From the NCBI GenBank assembly GCA_964431285.1, contig CAYSJO010000744.1:1-24807 (forward strand): 24,807 bases of DNA. Direction: 5' to 3'. The notes below the pieces were generated by a model, which was not told the DNA's origin, made no database searches, and saw nothing but the letters and a program-made list of their open reading frames with translations. Positions 16,604 to 23,966 of this stretch are shown one piece after another. The stretch comes from CAUZFZ01 sp964431285 (GTDB lineage: Bacteria > Planctomycetota > Planctomycetia > Planctomycetales > Planctomycetaceae). How positions within the stretch are numbered: the first letter of the stretch is position 1; each line of letters starts with the position of its first letter. Both the position numbers and the translations under genes were made by a program.

Positions 16604-16825
16604 ATGAATGCTCACCAGATGATTGAACTTCTCAATCGAAATCCGTTTGAACCGATTGAGATCCATCTCACAAACGGAACGGTGATCAGGATCGACCATC
16701 CCTATCAGACTGCGACGGCTCCCCAAAGTTCGCACTGCATCATTCACGGCGAAAGTGAATCAGAGCCGGTTCGTTACGTGGCCTATCGGAACATGGCAGA
16801 GGTCAAGGTTCAATTACCCGCCTGA
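16604..16825 (+). CDS. Small conserved planctomycete-type protein
   Basis: A 73-residue protein without signal peptide or membrane segment. The line NPFEPIEIHLTNGTVIRIDHP (12-32) is a beta-hairpin motif that I associate with a large family of small planctomycete proteins sharing the pattern PF-x-PF-x-(I/L)-HL-x-(N/D)-G-x2-(I/V)-x-(V/I)-x-HP. Family function is unknown; the strand pattern suggests a small beta-barrel. GAGAGG lies a few bases before the ATG at 16604. It ends 21 bases before larC, so the two are probably on one mRNA. Confidence 0.75.
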   Translation: MNAHQMIELLNRNPFEPIEIHLTNGTVIRIDHPYQTATAPQSSHCIIHGESESEPVRYVAYRNMAEVKVQLPA

Positions 16826-16846
16826 CCTCATAGAAAGAAGCGCCTC

Positions 16847-18121
16847 GTGCGAATCGCGTACCTCGACTGTGCGACCGGCGTTGCCGGCGACATGACGCTT
16901 GCGGCGCTGATCGATTCGGGTGTCGATGCGGATGTCATTCGATCCGGAATCGCATCGCTTGGTCTCGACGGAGTCGAGCTGAAAACGGAGTCCGTTGTCA
17001 AAGGCGGCTTCCGCGCCACGTACGTGAAGGTTGAGCACCCGGAACAGCACGCTCATCGGCATTTGTCCGACATTGAAGCGATTCTGGTACGTGCCGACCG
17101 CGTGACCGATTCGCAGAAGGCGATTGCCCGGGAAATCTTCATGGCGGTGGCCGGAGCCGAAGCGAAGGTTCACGGCTCGACGATCGAGAAGGTCCACTTT
17201 CACGAAGTCGGAGCAATCGACTCCATCGTGGACATTGTCGGTGCAGCGATCGGGTTCGACCTGCTGGGTATCGATCAGATCATCTGCAGCCACATTCCCA
17301 CCGGACACGGAAAGGTCCGGATCGACCACGGCGTGTGTGCGATTCCGACTCCGGGAACGGCGGAGCTCCTGCGTGGGATCCCGCTGGCCGATGTCCCCGT
17401 TGAGGCCGAACTGACCACGCCCACTGGTGCGGCCATCGTCAAAGCGCTCGTTGATCGATTCTCTCCGTCGCTGCCGGCGATGAGCATCGAGAACATCGGT
17501 TACGGCGCTGGCACGAAAGATTTCCCGCAACGGGCCAACCTGCTGCGCCTGTTTGTCGGGACGGCTCAGGCATCCCCCGATTTTGACCAGGTGTACTTGC
17601 TTGAGACGAACATCGACGATGCGTCGCCCGAGGTCATCGGATACACGAAACAGTTGCTGCTCGAAAACGGGGCATTGGACGTCTACACGACGTCGATACA
17701 GATGAAGAAGGATCGGCCCGGAGTCATCCTCAGCGTAATCTGCCGCCCGGACCAGAGGGACGCGATCGAGACAATCATCTTCCACGAAACCGGGACATTT
17801 GGTATCCGGCGCAGTCTGATCGAGCGATCCAAACGACTGCGTGAGTCAGTCACGATCGATTCCGACTGGGGTCCAATCGAAGGCAAGCTTGGCTGGCGCG
17901 AAGGTGAGCCGGCTGTGTTTACTCCCGAATTTGAATCGTGTGCAAAGATCGCACAGGAACAGGGACTGCCTCTTCGAGAGGTCTATCGCACGATCGAAGC
18001 CTGGTATCAGCAGGCTGAGCTTGAACAGGACGAAGGTGACGAGCCCGAGGGGCACGATCACGGCCATGATCATGATCACAGTCACGACCACAACCATGAT
18101 CACGATCATGGCAATGACTAA
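16847..18121 (+). CDS. larC: Nickel-pincer cofactor biosynthesis protein LarC
   Basis: A 424-residue cytoplasmic protein that inserts nickel into the pyridinium dithiocarboxylate mononucleotide to make the cofactor of lactate racemase-type enzymes. It begins MRIAYLDCATGVAGDMTLAALID as LarC does, with EKVHFHEVGAIDSIVDIVG (114-132), HIPTGHGKVRIDHGVCAIPTPGT (149-171) and, in the C-terminal half, ETNIDDASPEVIGYT (253-267) and FHETGTFGIRR (312-322). It is one continuous frame, unlike Lactiplantibacillus larC, which needs a frameshift. Residues 403-421 carry ten histidines alternating with Asp/Gly/Ser/Asn, a probable metal-storage or delivery tail. GTG start with a purine-rich site just upstream. 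No larA, larB or larE is in the window. Confidence 0.92.
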   Translation: MRIAYLDCATGVAGDMTLAALIDSGVDADVIRSGIASLGLDGVELKTESVVKGGFRATYVKVEHPEQHAHRHLSDIEAILVRADRVTDSQKAIAREIFMAVAGAEAKVHGSTIEKVHFHEVGAIDSIVDIVGAAIGFDLLGIDQIICSHIPTGHGKVRIDHGVCAIPTPGTAELLRGIPLADVPVEAELTTPTGAAIVKALVDRFSPSLPAMSIENIGYGAGTKDFPQRANLLRLFVGTAQASPDFDQVYLLETNIDDASPEVIGYTKQLLLENGALDVYTTSIQMKKDRPGVILSVICRPDQRDAIETIIFHETGTFGIRRSLIERSKRLRESVTIDSDWGPIEGKLGWREGEPAVFTPEFESCAKIAQEQGLPLREVYRTIEAWYQQAELEQDEGDEPEGHDHGHDHDHSHDHNHDHDHGND

Positions 18122-18151
18122 TGACGAAGTACCCAATGACGAAGCAATGAC
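18113..18151 (+). repeat. Short AATGAC repeat cluster
   Basis: AATGAC occurs four times in 39 bases (at 18113, 18120, 18135 and 18146), twice as AATGACGAAG. The first copy overlaps the end of larC. It resembles a remnant of a dispersed AATGACGAA-type repeat. Confidence 0.5.
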
Positions 18152-18194
18152 GGTTTCGTCGCTGGTCCTTCCAACACGTCATGGATGACTCAAG

Positions 18195-18686
18195 ATGTCG
18201 GGCATTGAAGTCCTCGGAATACTCACTCTCTTTCTGATCGGACTGACCGTCGGCATGTCTCTCCGACATGCGAAATGTCGACGAAAACGCTGTAGCCCGA
18301 TCGAACGCACCAAACGCGAATCGATTCCGAATCAGCACTGGTTTCAATCACACGGCTCGGCCCGACAGGAGCACTCTGTCATACAGGCTCAAGTTGCCGT
18401 CCTGGATCAGATCGCGGACGAAGCTGATCGCGACATCCTGCGGCTGGAAGAACTGCTGCAGGAGATCCGCGAGGTCCCCACTGCGCGGCTGGCTGGATTT
18501 GGTGAAGACAGCGAGCGTAGTTCTGATGAACGTTGCCTGCTCAACGACGAATCAGCTGAGTTCGTGAAAGTGTTGCATCGATCGGGGTTCAGCGCCGAAG
18601 AGATTGCCGGATCGATGCACGCTTCGCTCGATCTGATTCGCGAGATCCTGCACGAATCGGACGACGGCAGTTCTAAGGCTGCTTGA
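18195..18686 (+). CDS. Membrane-anchored coiled-coil protein with C-terminal helix-turn-helix-like segment
   Basis: A 163-residue protein. Residues 5-22 are a single membrane helix, followed by basic residues (RRKR), which predicts the rest in the cytoplasm. Residues 60-95 look like a coiled coil (AVLDQIADEADRDILRLEELLQEIRE). Residues 121-152 (AEFVKVLHRSGFSAEEIAGSMHASLDLIREIL) have the spacing of a helix-turn-helix that reads a repeat or senses a partner. This three-part plan recalls the DUF6115/SwrB family found beside flagellar genes in Bacillus, but there are no flagellar genes here and homology is unproven. It lies 73 bases after larC on the same strand. The ATG at 18195 has only a weak ribosome site. 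Confidence 0.65.
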   Translation: MSGIEVLGILTLFLIGLTVGMSLRHAKCRRKRCSPIERTKRESIPNQHWFQSHGSARQEHSVIQAQVAVLDQIADEADRDILRLEELLQEIREVPTARLAGFGEDSERSSDERCLLNDESAEFVKVLHRSGFSAEEIAGSMHASLDLIREILHESDDGSSKAA

Positions 18687-18804
18687 GCCCTCACCCTGCG
18701 TAACCGACTGTAAGAACGGGAATCACTGCCGGAGTTGGGTCTGGCATTTCCAAAACGACCAACTCGTGAAGAACCGAATGCGATACATCCTGACGGACTG
18801 CTGC

Positions 18805-18830
18805 CCCCTCTCCCCCACAGGGGAGAGGGG
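18805..18830. repeat. C-rich/G-rich palindrome (dispersed-repeat type), unit 1
   Basis: Eleven-base perfect arms, CCCCTCTCCCC and GGGGAGAGGGG, enclose the four-base loop CACA. Sequences of this kind occur as dispersed palindromes in many GC-rich genomes. It is upstream of the glycosyltransferase gene. Confidence 0.7.
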
Positions 18831-18875
18831 ACTTTGTCTGGCCCGGCGAGCGTGTTTTCCGCTGGTCAAAGTGTT

Positions 18876-18901
18876 CCTTCTCCGCCTGTGGAGGGAGAAG
18901 G
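18876..18901. repeat. C-rich/G-rich palindrome, unit 2
   Basis: Arms CCTTCTCC and GGAGAAGG enclose ten bases. It follows unit 1 by 45 bases and is itself followed by GCCGGATGAGGGGGG, the typical right end of this repeat type, which here doubles as the ribosome-site region of the glycosyltransferase gene. Confidence 0.65.
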
Positions 18902-18932
18902 TAGCCGCAGGCCGGATGAGGGGGGGGCGAAC

Positions 18933-20045
18933 ATGATTCACGTCCAGCTACTCATCCCGACGCTCGACCAGTCCGGCGCCGAAAAGCAACTGACTCTGTT
19001 GGCCACTCATCTGCCGCGCAACGAATTCGCCGTGCGAGTCGTTTGCCTGACACGAGGCGGGCCTTACGAAGAACTACTGCGTGACGCCGACATTCCGGTG
19101 TCAGTGATCGGCAAGGGCAGCAAGTTTGATCCGTTTGCTATGTGTCGTCTGAGGCAACGCCTTCAGATAGTCGAGCCGGACATCCTGCACACCTGGCTGT
19201 TTGCCGCGAACACCTATGGCCGGATCACTGCTGGTCCACGACCGCAACCGAAGATCGTCGTTTCAGAACGCTGCGTCGATTCGTGGAAGGCCCGCTGGCA
19301 GCTTTGGTTCGATCGCAGGTTGATTTCACGCACGCATCGATTCATTGGGAATTCGCAGGCCGTTGTCGACTTCTACCGCGACGTCGGAGTCCCGGACGAT
19401 CGGCTGTCTGTCATCCGCAATGGCGTCGAAATGCCGGGCGATGAGGCCCGTTCTCGTGAATCCGTCTGTGATGAACTGAATATCCCGCATTCCGCCAGAC
19501 TGGTTGGGTTCGTCGGTCGTCTCGCTCCGCAGAAGCGGCTGAAGGATTTGATCTGGGCGTTTCACCTGTTGGTGTCCGTCCAGCCAGATGCTTACTTCGT
19601 CATCGTTGGTGATGGCCCGGAACGTGCTCAGCTCGAGAAATTCGCTGCGGACATTCCGACAAAGGGACAGGTCCGTTTCACCGGACATCGCGAGGATGCT
19701 GGCGACATCATGCGGCATTTTGACACGTTCTGGCTGGCGAGTGATTTCGAAGGACAGTCCAACAGCCTGATGGAAGCCATGGCCGCGGGTGTGCCGGTCG
19801 TCGCGAGCGACATTGCACCCAACCTGGAACTGGTCACTCACGAAGAAACCGGACTGATCGTCCCGGTTGGTGACAAAGCGACGTTTGCGATGGCCATCGA
19901 TCAATTACTGAAAGAACCGGAGTTGGCCGTCAGTCTTGCTGCGAACGCCCAGCGACGGATGCGCGAAGAATTTTCGATTGACGCCATGGTGAACGCTCAC
20001 GCGGAGCTATACCGCGAGTTGGCTGGGTCATCCCAGCCGGCCTGA
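18933..20045 (+). CDS. GT4-family glycosyltransferase
   Basis: A 370-residue cytoplasmic or membrane-associated retaining glycosyltransferase with a GT-B fold. The N-terminal half (1-165) opens with LIPTLDQSGAEKQL, the family's donor-side glycine loop, and includes ERCVDSWKARWQ and FIGNSQAVVDFY. The C-terminal half has GFVGRLAPQKRLKDLI (192-207), VGDGPER (225-231) and the EX7E pair E273/E281 in DFEGQSNSLMEAMAAGVPVVASD, which bind the nucleotide-sugar donor. Donor and acceptor cannot be told; cell-surface polysaccharide or glycolipid synthesis is usual. The frame is open upstream, but those codons lie in a palindromic repeat, and ATG 18933 starts the fold with a G-rich run just ahead. No other polysaccharide gene is nearby. 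Confidence 0.9.
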   Translation: MIHVQLLIPTLDQSGAEKQLTLLATHLPRNEFAVRVVCLTRGGPYEELLRDADIPVSVIGKGSKFDPFAMCRLRQRLQIVEPDILHTWLFAANTYGRITAGPRPQPKIVVSERCVDSWKARWQLWFDRRLISRTHRFIGNSQAVVDFYRDVGVPDDRLSVIRNGVEMPGDEARSRESVCDELNIPHSARLVGFVGRLAPQKRLKDLIWAFHLLVSVQPDAYFVIVGDGPERAQLEKFAADIPTKGQVRFTGHREDAGDIMRHFDTFWLASDFEGQSNSLMEAMAAGVPVVASDIAPNLELVTHEETGLIVPVGDKATFAMAIDQLLKEPELAVSLAANAQRRMREEFSIDAMVNAHAELYRELAGSSQPA

Positions 20046-20147
20046 ACGGATACCGAGTCGCTCGCTGCGACGTCTCACATCCGGTAAACAGGTCCGCGAG
20101 CAACGGATTCGCCGCCACCACCTGCACAAGATGCTCCGGAGGACCGG

Positions 20148-22178
20148 ATGCCGGAACTGGATGTCCAATCGATCCTCGGAGACTCGGGCCGTATTGCGCA
20201 GCGGCTCGACAGCTACGAGTCACGCCCCGAACAGATCGAGATGGCCAATGCCGTCCGCAAGGCCATCGACGAGGAATCTCACCTGATCGTCGAAGCGGGA
20301 ACGGGCGTCGGTAAAAGTTTCGCCTATCTGGTCCCGACCATCCTGCACGCCACGCGCGATCAGGGGCAGGCGCAAGGGCAGTCAGACGACCATGGCCAAT
20401 CGGATGCCGATAAACAGAAAAGAAAACGCGTAGTCGTTTCGACCAACACGATCAGTCTGCAGGAGCAGCTCTTTCACCGAGACATACCCTTCCTGAATTC
20501 GGTCCTTCCCATCGAGTTTTCATCGGTCCTGGTCAAAGGCCGGTCCAACTACATGAGCCTGAGGCGCATGCGGGGCGCCGTCGAACGGTCAAACACCCTG
20601 TACGCTCAGCCCGAAGAAATGCGGCATTTGCAGAACATTGTCGAATGGTCGGACGACACAACCGACGGCAGCCGCTCTGACCTGAGCTTTCGACCGCTGC
20701 CGTCCGTCTGGGACGAAGTACGCAGCGAACACGGCAACTGTCTGGGCAAACACTGCAACCACTTCAATGACTGCTTCTATTTCAAAGCCCGCCGTCGCGT
20801 CTGGAATGCCGACGTCCTGGTTGTCAATCACGCACTGTTCTTCTCCGACCTGGCCCTGCGGCGCGAGGGAGCCGCGCTGCTGCCGGATTACGACGTTGTG
20901 ATCCTCGACGAAGCGCACACAGTCGAAGGCGTCGCGGGCGATCACCTCGGTATCTCGGCGAGCAGCGGACAGGTCGATTATCTGTTTAACCGGCTCTACA
21001 ACGATCGCTCACAAAAAGGGCTGCTGGTTGCGCATAAACTGGGCAACTGCCAGCGAGCTGTCATGCGGCTGCGCATGCAGGCCGATGACTTCTTCGAATC
21101 AATGCGATACTGGCGACAGGAGAAAGCGCCCGCCAATGGCCGTGTCCGCAAGCCACTCGAAATCGACAATGCGTTCACACCGGAACTGCGCAAGCTGGGA
21201 ATCGAAATCGCTCAGGCGGCTGAAGATATTCACCCTGAGGAAAAACGCATTGAACTGAAAGCGGCGGCCGAACGCTGCAATGTCCTGGCTGTGTCGATCG
21301 ATGCGTGGCTGGCACACAACGGTGACGACTTCGTGTACTGGGTCGAGACCTCTTCCGGTCGGCGCGAAAACGTGAAACTCGCTTCCTGCCCCATCGAAGT
21401 GGGTCCAGTGCTCCGCGAAGAACTTTTCAACCAGATCAACACGGTCATCCTGACAAGTGCCACACTCGCGATCGGCCAGGAGAACTTTGAATTCTTCAAA
21501 GGCCGCATCGGCCTGACGAAAACCGATGAACTGAAGCTGGGCAGCCCGTTCGATTACCAGAGCCAGGCACGTTTGATTGTTCAGAATCGTATTCCGGACC
21601 CCAGTACGAGCCCGCGCGAGTTCGAAGATGCTGTTTCGGACTGCATCAAACGTTACGTCGCACAAACGGCAGGCCGGGCATTCGTGCTGTTCACCAGCTA
21701 CCGCATGCTGAAGAACTGCGCTGCTCGTCTGAGCTCCTGGTTCGCCGAACAGAACATGTCGCTGTACTGCCAGGGCGACGGTTTGCCCCGCACTCAGATG
21801 CTGGTCAAGTTCCGCAAAGATCCCTCTGCAGTGCTGTTTGGAGCGGACAGCTTCTGGCAGGGCGTCGATGTGCCGGGCGATGCACTTCAGAACGTCATCA
21901 TTACCCGCCTGCCTTTTAGTGTCCCGGACCAGCCATTACTGGAAGCTCGAGTTGAAGCCATCCGCGCGCGCGGCGGCAATCCCTTCATGGAATACCAGGT
22001 CCCCGAAGCGATCATCAAGTTAAAGCAGGGCTTCGGCCGTCTGATCCGCAGCCGCAAAGATACCGGTCAAGTCGCCATCCTCGACCCCCGAATCCGCACC
22101 AAGCCCTACGGCCGACTGTTCCTCCAAAGCCTGCCGGAGTGTGAGTTGATCGTGGATACAGCCGACAAGGCCTGGTGA
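20148..22178 (+). CDS. dinG: DinG-family ATP-dependent DNA helicase
   Basis: A 676-residue superfamily 2 helicase of the XPD/DinG group, which unwinds DNA 5' to 3' during repair and at R-loops or G-quadruplexes. Motifs in order: Q-like RPEQ (26-29), Walker A EAGTGVGKS (49-57), STNTISLQEQL (98-108), DEAH box (254-257), TSATL and the C-terminal QGFGRLIRS. The iron-sulphur site has C198-x4-C203-x5-C209, the spacing of Escherichia coli DinG C194/C199/C205, but the position of the first ligand (NYxC after KGR) is serine S137 (KGRSNYMS). A basic, Gln/Asp-rich insert at 70-94 is low complexity. GGAGG lies five bases before the ATG. It follows the glycosyltransferase by 102 bases. Confidence 0.9.
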   Translation: MPELDVQSILGDSGRIAQRLDSYESRPEQIEMANAVRKAIDEESHLIVEAGTGVGKSFAYLVPTILHATRDQGQAQGQSDDHGQSDADKQKRKRVVVSTNTISLQEQLFHRDIPFLNSVLPIEFSSVLVKGRSNYMSLRRMRGAVERSNTLYAQPEEMRHLQNIVEWSDDTTDGSRSDLSFRPLPSVWDEVRSEHGNCLGKHCNHFNDCFYFKARRRVWNADVLVVNHALFFSDLALRREGAALLPDYDVVILDEAHTVEGVAGDHLGISASSGQVDYLFNRLYNDRSQKGLLVAHKLGNCQRAVMRLRMQADDFFESMRYWRQEKAPANGRVRKPLEIDNAFTPELRKLGIEIAQAAEDIHPEEKRIELKAAAERCNVLAVSIDAWLAHNGDDFVYWVETSSGRRENVKLASCPIEVGPVLREELFNQINTVILTSATLAIGQENFEFFKGRIGLTKTDELKLGSPFDYQSQARLIVQNRIPDPSTSPREFEDAVSDCIKRYVAQTAGRAFVLFTSYRMLKNCAARLSSWFAEQNMSLYCQGDGLPRTQMLVKFRKDPSAVLFGADSFWQGVDVPGDALQNVIITRLPFSVPDQPLLEARVEAIRARGGNPFMEYQVPEAIIKLKQGFGRLIRSRKDTGQVAILDPRIRTKPYGRLFLQSLPECELIVDTADKAW

Positions 22179-22264
22179 GGTGTGTGCATCGCGGACGAGC
22201 GCCGGTGTTCCCGCGGAAGGGTCCGCTGCTGACTCTGTGAATATTCTGCATGAGAGACAGTTCT

Positions 22265-22295
22265 TTGATGTCGTGAAAATATGTGTACATATAAT
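22265..22295 (+). promoter_or_regulatory. Candidate sigma-70 promoter for the SH3-MBL gene
   Basis: A perfect TATAAT at 22290-22295 is preceded by TTGATG at 22265-22270 (spacer 19 bases, longer than ideal). It lies in an AT-rich patch unlike the surrounding sequence, 45 bases before the ATG at 22341. Confidence 0.5.
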
Positions 22296-22340
22296 TATCG
22301 CAACAGAACTGATGTTTTATTCACTTTATGGGATCGCACC

Positions 22341-23825
22341 ATGACCATCGACTACGTCAGCACGCCCACCACGAAGATGACCTGGAAACGGAATGGAAAG
22401 ACTGAATCCCGCGAGCTTCTCTGGGGAGATCGGGTCGAGGTCCTGAGTACGTCAGGTAGTAAAGCAAAGGTCAAAGCGCGGGCCCGGACGGGAGAAATCG
22501 CGAAGAGTGCCCTCGGTGGAGAGCCATTGCTGGAGGTGTACTTTATCGATGTCGGGCAGGGGGACGGTGTCCTGATCGTGATACCGGATCGGCGACATGT
22601 GCTGATCGACGGTGGCTACATTCGCAATCGTCAGCCAACCGGAAAGAACGCGGCCGACTTCGTCGACTGAAAGTTCGTCAGGGAATACGGCGGATCGAAG
22701 ATCAAGCTCGACGCCGTGATTGCCTCCCACTGCGACGCCGATCACTACGGTGGCCTGTGGGACCTGTTGAACGAGGATGAGGAAGCGCAGGAAGAACTCG
22801 ATGCCAATGAGGTCGACATCCCCGTGCTGTATCACGCCGGAGTGTCCTGGTGGAGGAAGCCGGGAAAAAGTCGCAGTCTTGGCCCGATTGAGAAGATCGA
22901 TGGTGTCGACTATCTCACGAAGATGCTCGGTGATCTGGACGATGTTAAGAAGCAACTGAAGCCGTCGAGCACTCAATTCCGGCTGCAGGGGGAATGGGCG
23001 AAGTTCATGCAGGCGGCCGTCGATCACGGCTGTGATATTCGTCAACTCAGCCACGAAGATGGATTTGTTCCCGGTTTTGAACCGGCCGCCGGTCCTGACA
23101 ACGTCAATCTGAAAGACCTGGCTCCCATTCAGCAGACCAAGAGTGGCAAATCGGTCGTGCGTGCCTACTCAAGGTCCACCAGTCAGAACTCCAACGGGCA
23201 CAGTCTTTTATTACAATTGCGCTACGGCCGGTCACGGATCCTGCTGACCGGTGACCTTAACAAACGCAGCATGCAGGCCATCCTTGAGGACCTTCCAGAT
23301 CGTTCGGACCTGCAATGTGATGTGGCGAAAGGCTGCCATCACGGCAGCGATGACATCGCCTACTCATTCCTGCAGGCGATGGGAGCTGCCGCAACAATCA
23401 TCTCGTCAGGGGACAACGAAGGACACGCCCACCCACGCCCGACCGTGGTCGCGGCAAGTGCCCAGACCGGACACATCGACAAAGACGAAATGAAAACTCC
23501 GCTGATCTACTCCACGGAGATTTCGCGCAGCGTGGCAATCGTAAAGCTGTTGAAGGTTCGGGACGAGAAGTACAAGCACGCCGGTGAGGACATCAGTATC
23601 GAACTTGATCCCGGCGACAGGGCGAGACTCGACTATGAGGTCGTCATGTCCGGGGATCTGAATCCAAGGAAGAAAACTCGCAGATTCAATCGAGGCTGGC
23701 GCGTCGTTGACGCTGTGACGTACGGTCTGGTCAACGTCCGCACCAACGGCACCGATATCCTCTGCGCGACTCTGAACGAGAAGAAGGACAAGTGGGAGGT
23801 CGAAGAGTTTCAGAGCCGGTTCTGA
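22341..23825 (+). pseudogene. SH3-like/MBL-fold (ComEC-type) hydrolase gene interrupted by an in-frame TGA
   Basis: Reading straight through one stop gives 494 codons. Residues 1-65 look like an SH3-type beta barrel (YVSTPTTKMTWKR, WGDRVEVLS). The metallo-beta-lactamase domain starts at EVYFIDVGQGDGVLIVIPD, continues VLIDGGY, then after the stop IASHCDADHYGGLWDL (HxDxDHxGG metal site as in ComEC), ILLTGDLNKRSM, KGCHHGSDD and IISSGDNEGHAHPRP. The TGA at 22668-22670 falls in NAADFVD-stop-KFVREY. The frame on both sides is the same, so one base change (for example TGG to TGA) explains it. ComEC-type MBL domains hydrolyse nucleic acids or phosphodiesters; substrate here unknown. The protein ends in a domain without recognised motifs (from about 390). 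Sequencing error cannot be excluded. Confidence 0.75.
22716..23825 (+). CDS. C-terminal fragment of the SH3-MBL hydrolase (could restart at GTG)
   Basis: If the TGA at 22668 is real and not read through, the remaining frame could begin at GTG 22716, giving 369 residues from IASHCDADHYGG to the end. It keeps the HxDxDH metal site and the HHGSDD and GHAHP motifs, but lacks the first two strands of the MBL fold (VYFIDVGQGDGVLIV and VLIDGG), so an independent active enzyme is doubtful. I see no good ribosome site before the GTG. It is listed because gene finders would report it separately. Confidence 0.45.
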   Translation: MIASHCDADHYGGLWDLLNEDEEAQEELDANEVDIPVLYHAGVSWWRKPGKSRSLGPIEKIDGVDYLTKMLGDLDDVKKQLKPSSTQFRLQGEWAKFMQAAVDHGCDIRQLSHEDGFVPGFEPAAGPDNVNLKDLAPIQQTKSGKSVVRAYSRSTSQNSNGHSLLLQLRYGRSRILLTGDLNKRSMQAILEDLPDRSDLQCDVAKGCHHGSDDIAYSFLQAMGAAATIISSGDNEGHAHPRPTVVAASAQTGHIDKDEMKTPLIYSTEISRSVAIVKLLKVRDEKYKHAGEDISIELDPGDRARLDYEVVMSGDLNPRKKTRRFNRGWRVVDAVTYGLVNVRTNGTDILCATLNEKKDKWEVEEFQSRF

Positions 23826-23840
23826 ACCGGAACTGATTTT

Positions 23841-23903
23841 GAACAGGAGGACGCAGAGGCAGCAGAGCCGTAAATCCTCTGCGCTCTCTGTGTACTCCTG
23901 TTC
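23841..23903. repeat. Nested palindrome between convergent genes
   Basis: Outer arms at 23841-23858 and 23886-23903 match over 18 bases with two differences (gaacaggag pairs perfectly with ctcctgttc). Inside lies a second perfect hairpin, GCAGAG (23862-23867) with CTCTGC (23877-23882). It starts 15 bases after the stop of the MBL gene and lies before the end of the minus-strand beta-helix gene, so it may be a terminator or a small dispersed repeat. Confidence 0.65.
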
Positions 23904-23966
23904 ACGAAAACAAGAGCCGTCCCTCCTGCCAGAAGAGTCGTCTGGTCCGACGTGGGTCTCCCAAGG

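Noticed and set aside
16814..17785. Minus-strand open frame (323 codons) opposite larC
   Set aside because: larC is unmistakable on the other strand; this is a codon-bias shadow.
18055..18118. Tandem catgatcacgat-type repeat as a microsatellite or CRISPR-like array
   Set aside because: It is the in-frame coding sequence of the LarC histidine tail; there are no spacers.
22668..22720. Selenocysteine insertion at the TGA of the MBL gene
   Set aside because: No bacterial SECIS-like hairpin is evident just after the TGA, the position aligns better with tryptophan, and MBL enzymes of this type are not known selenoproteins.
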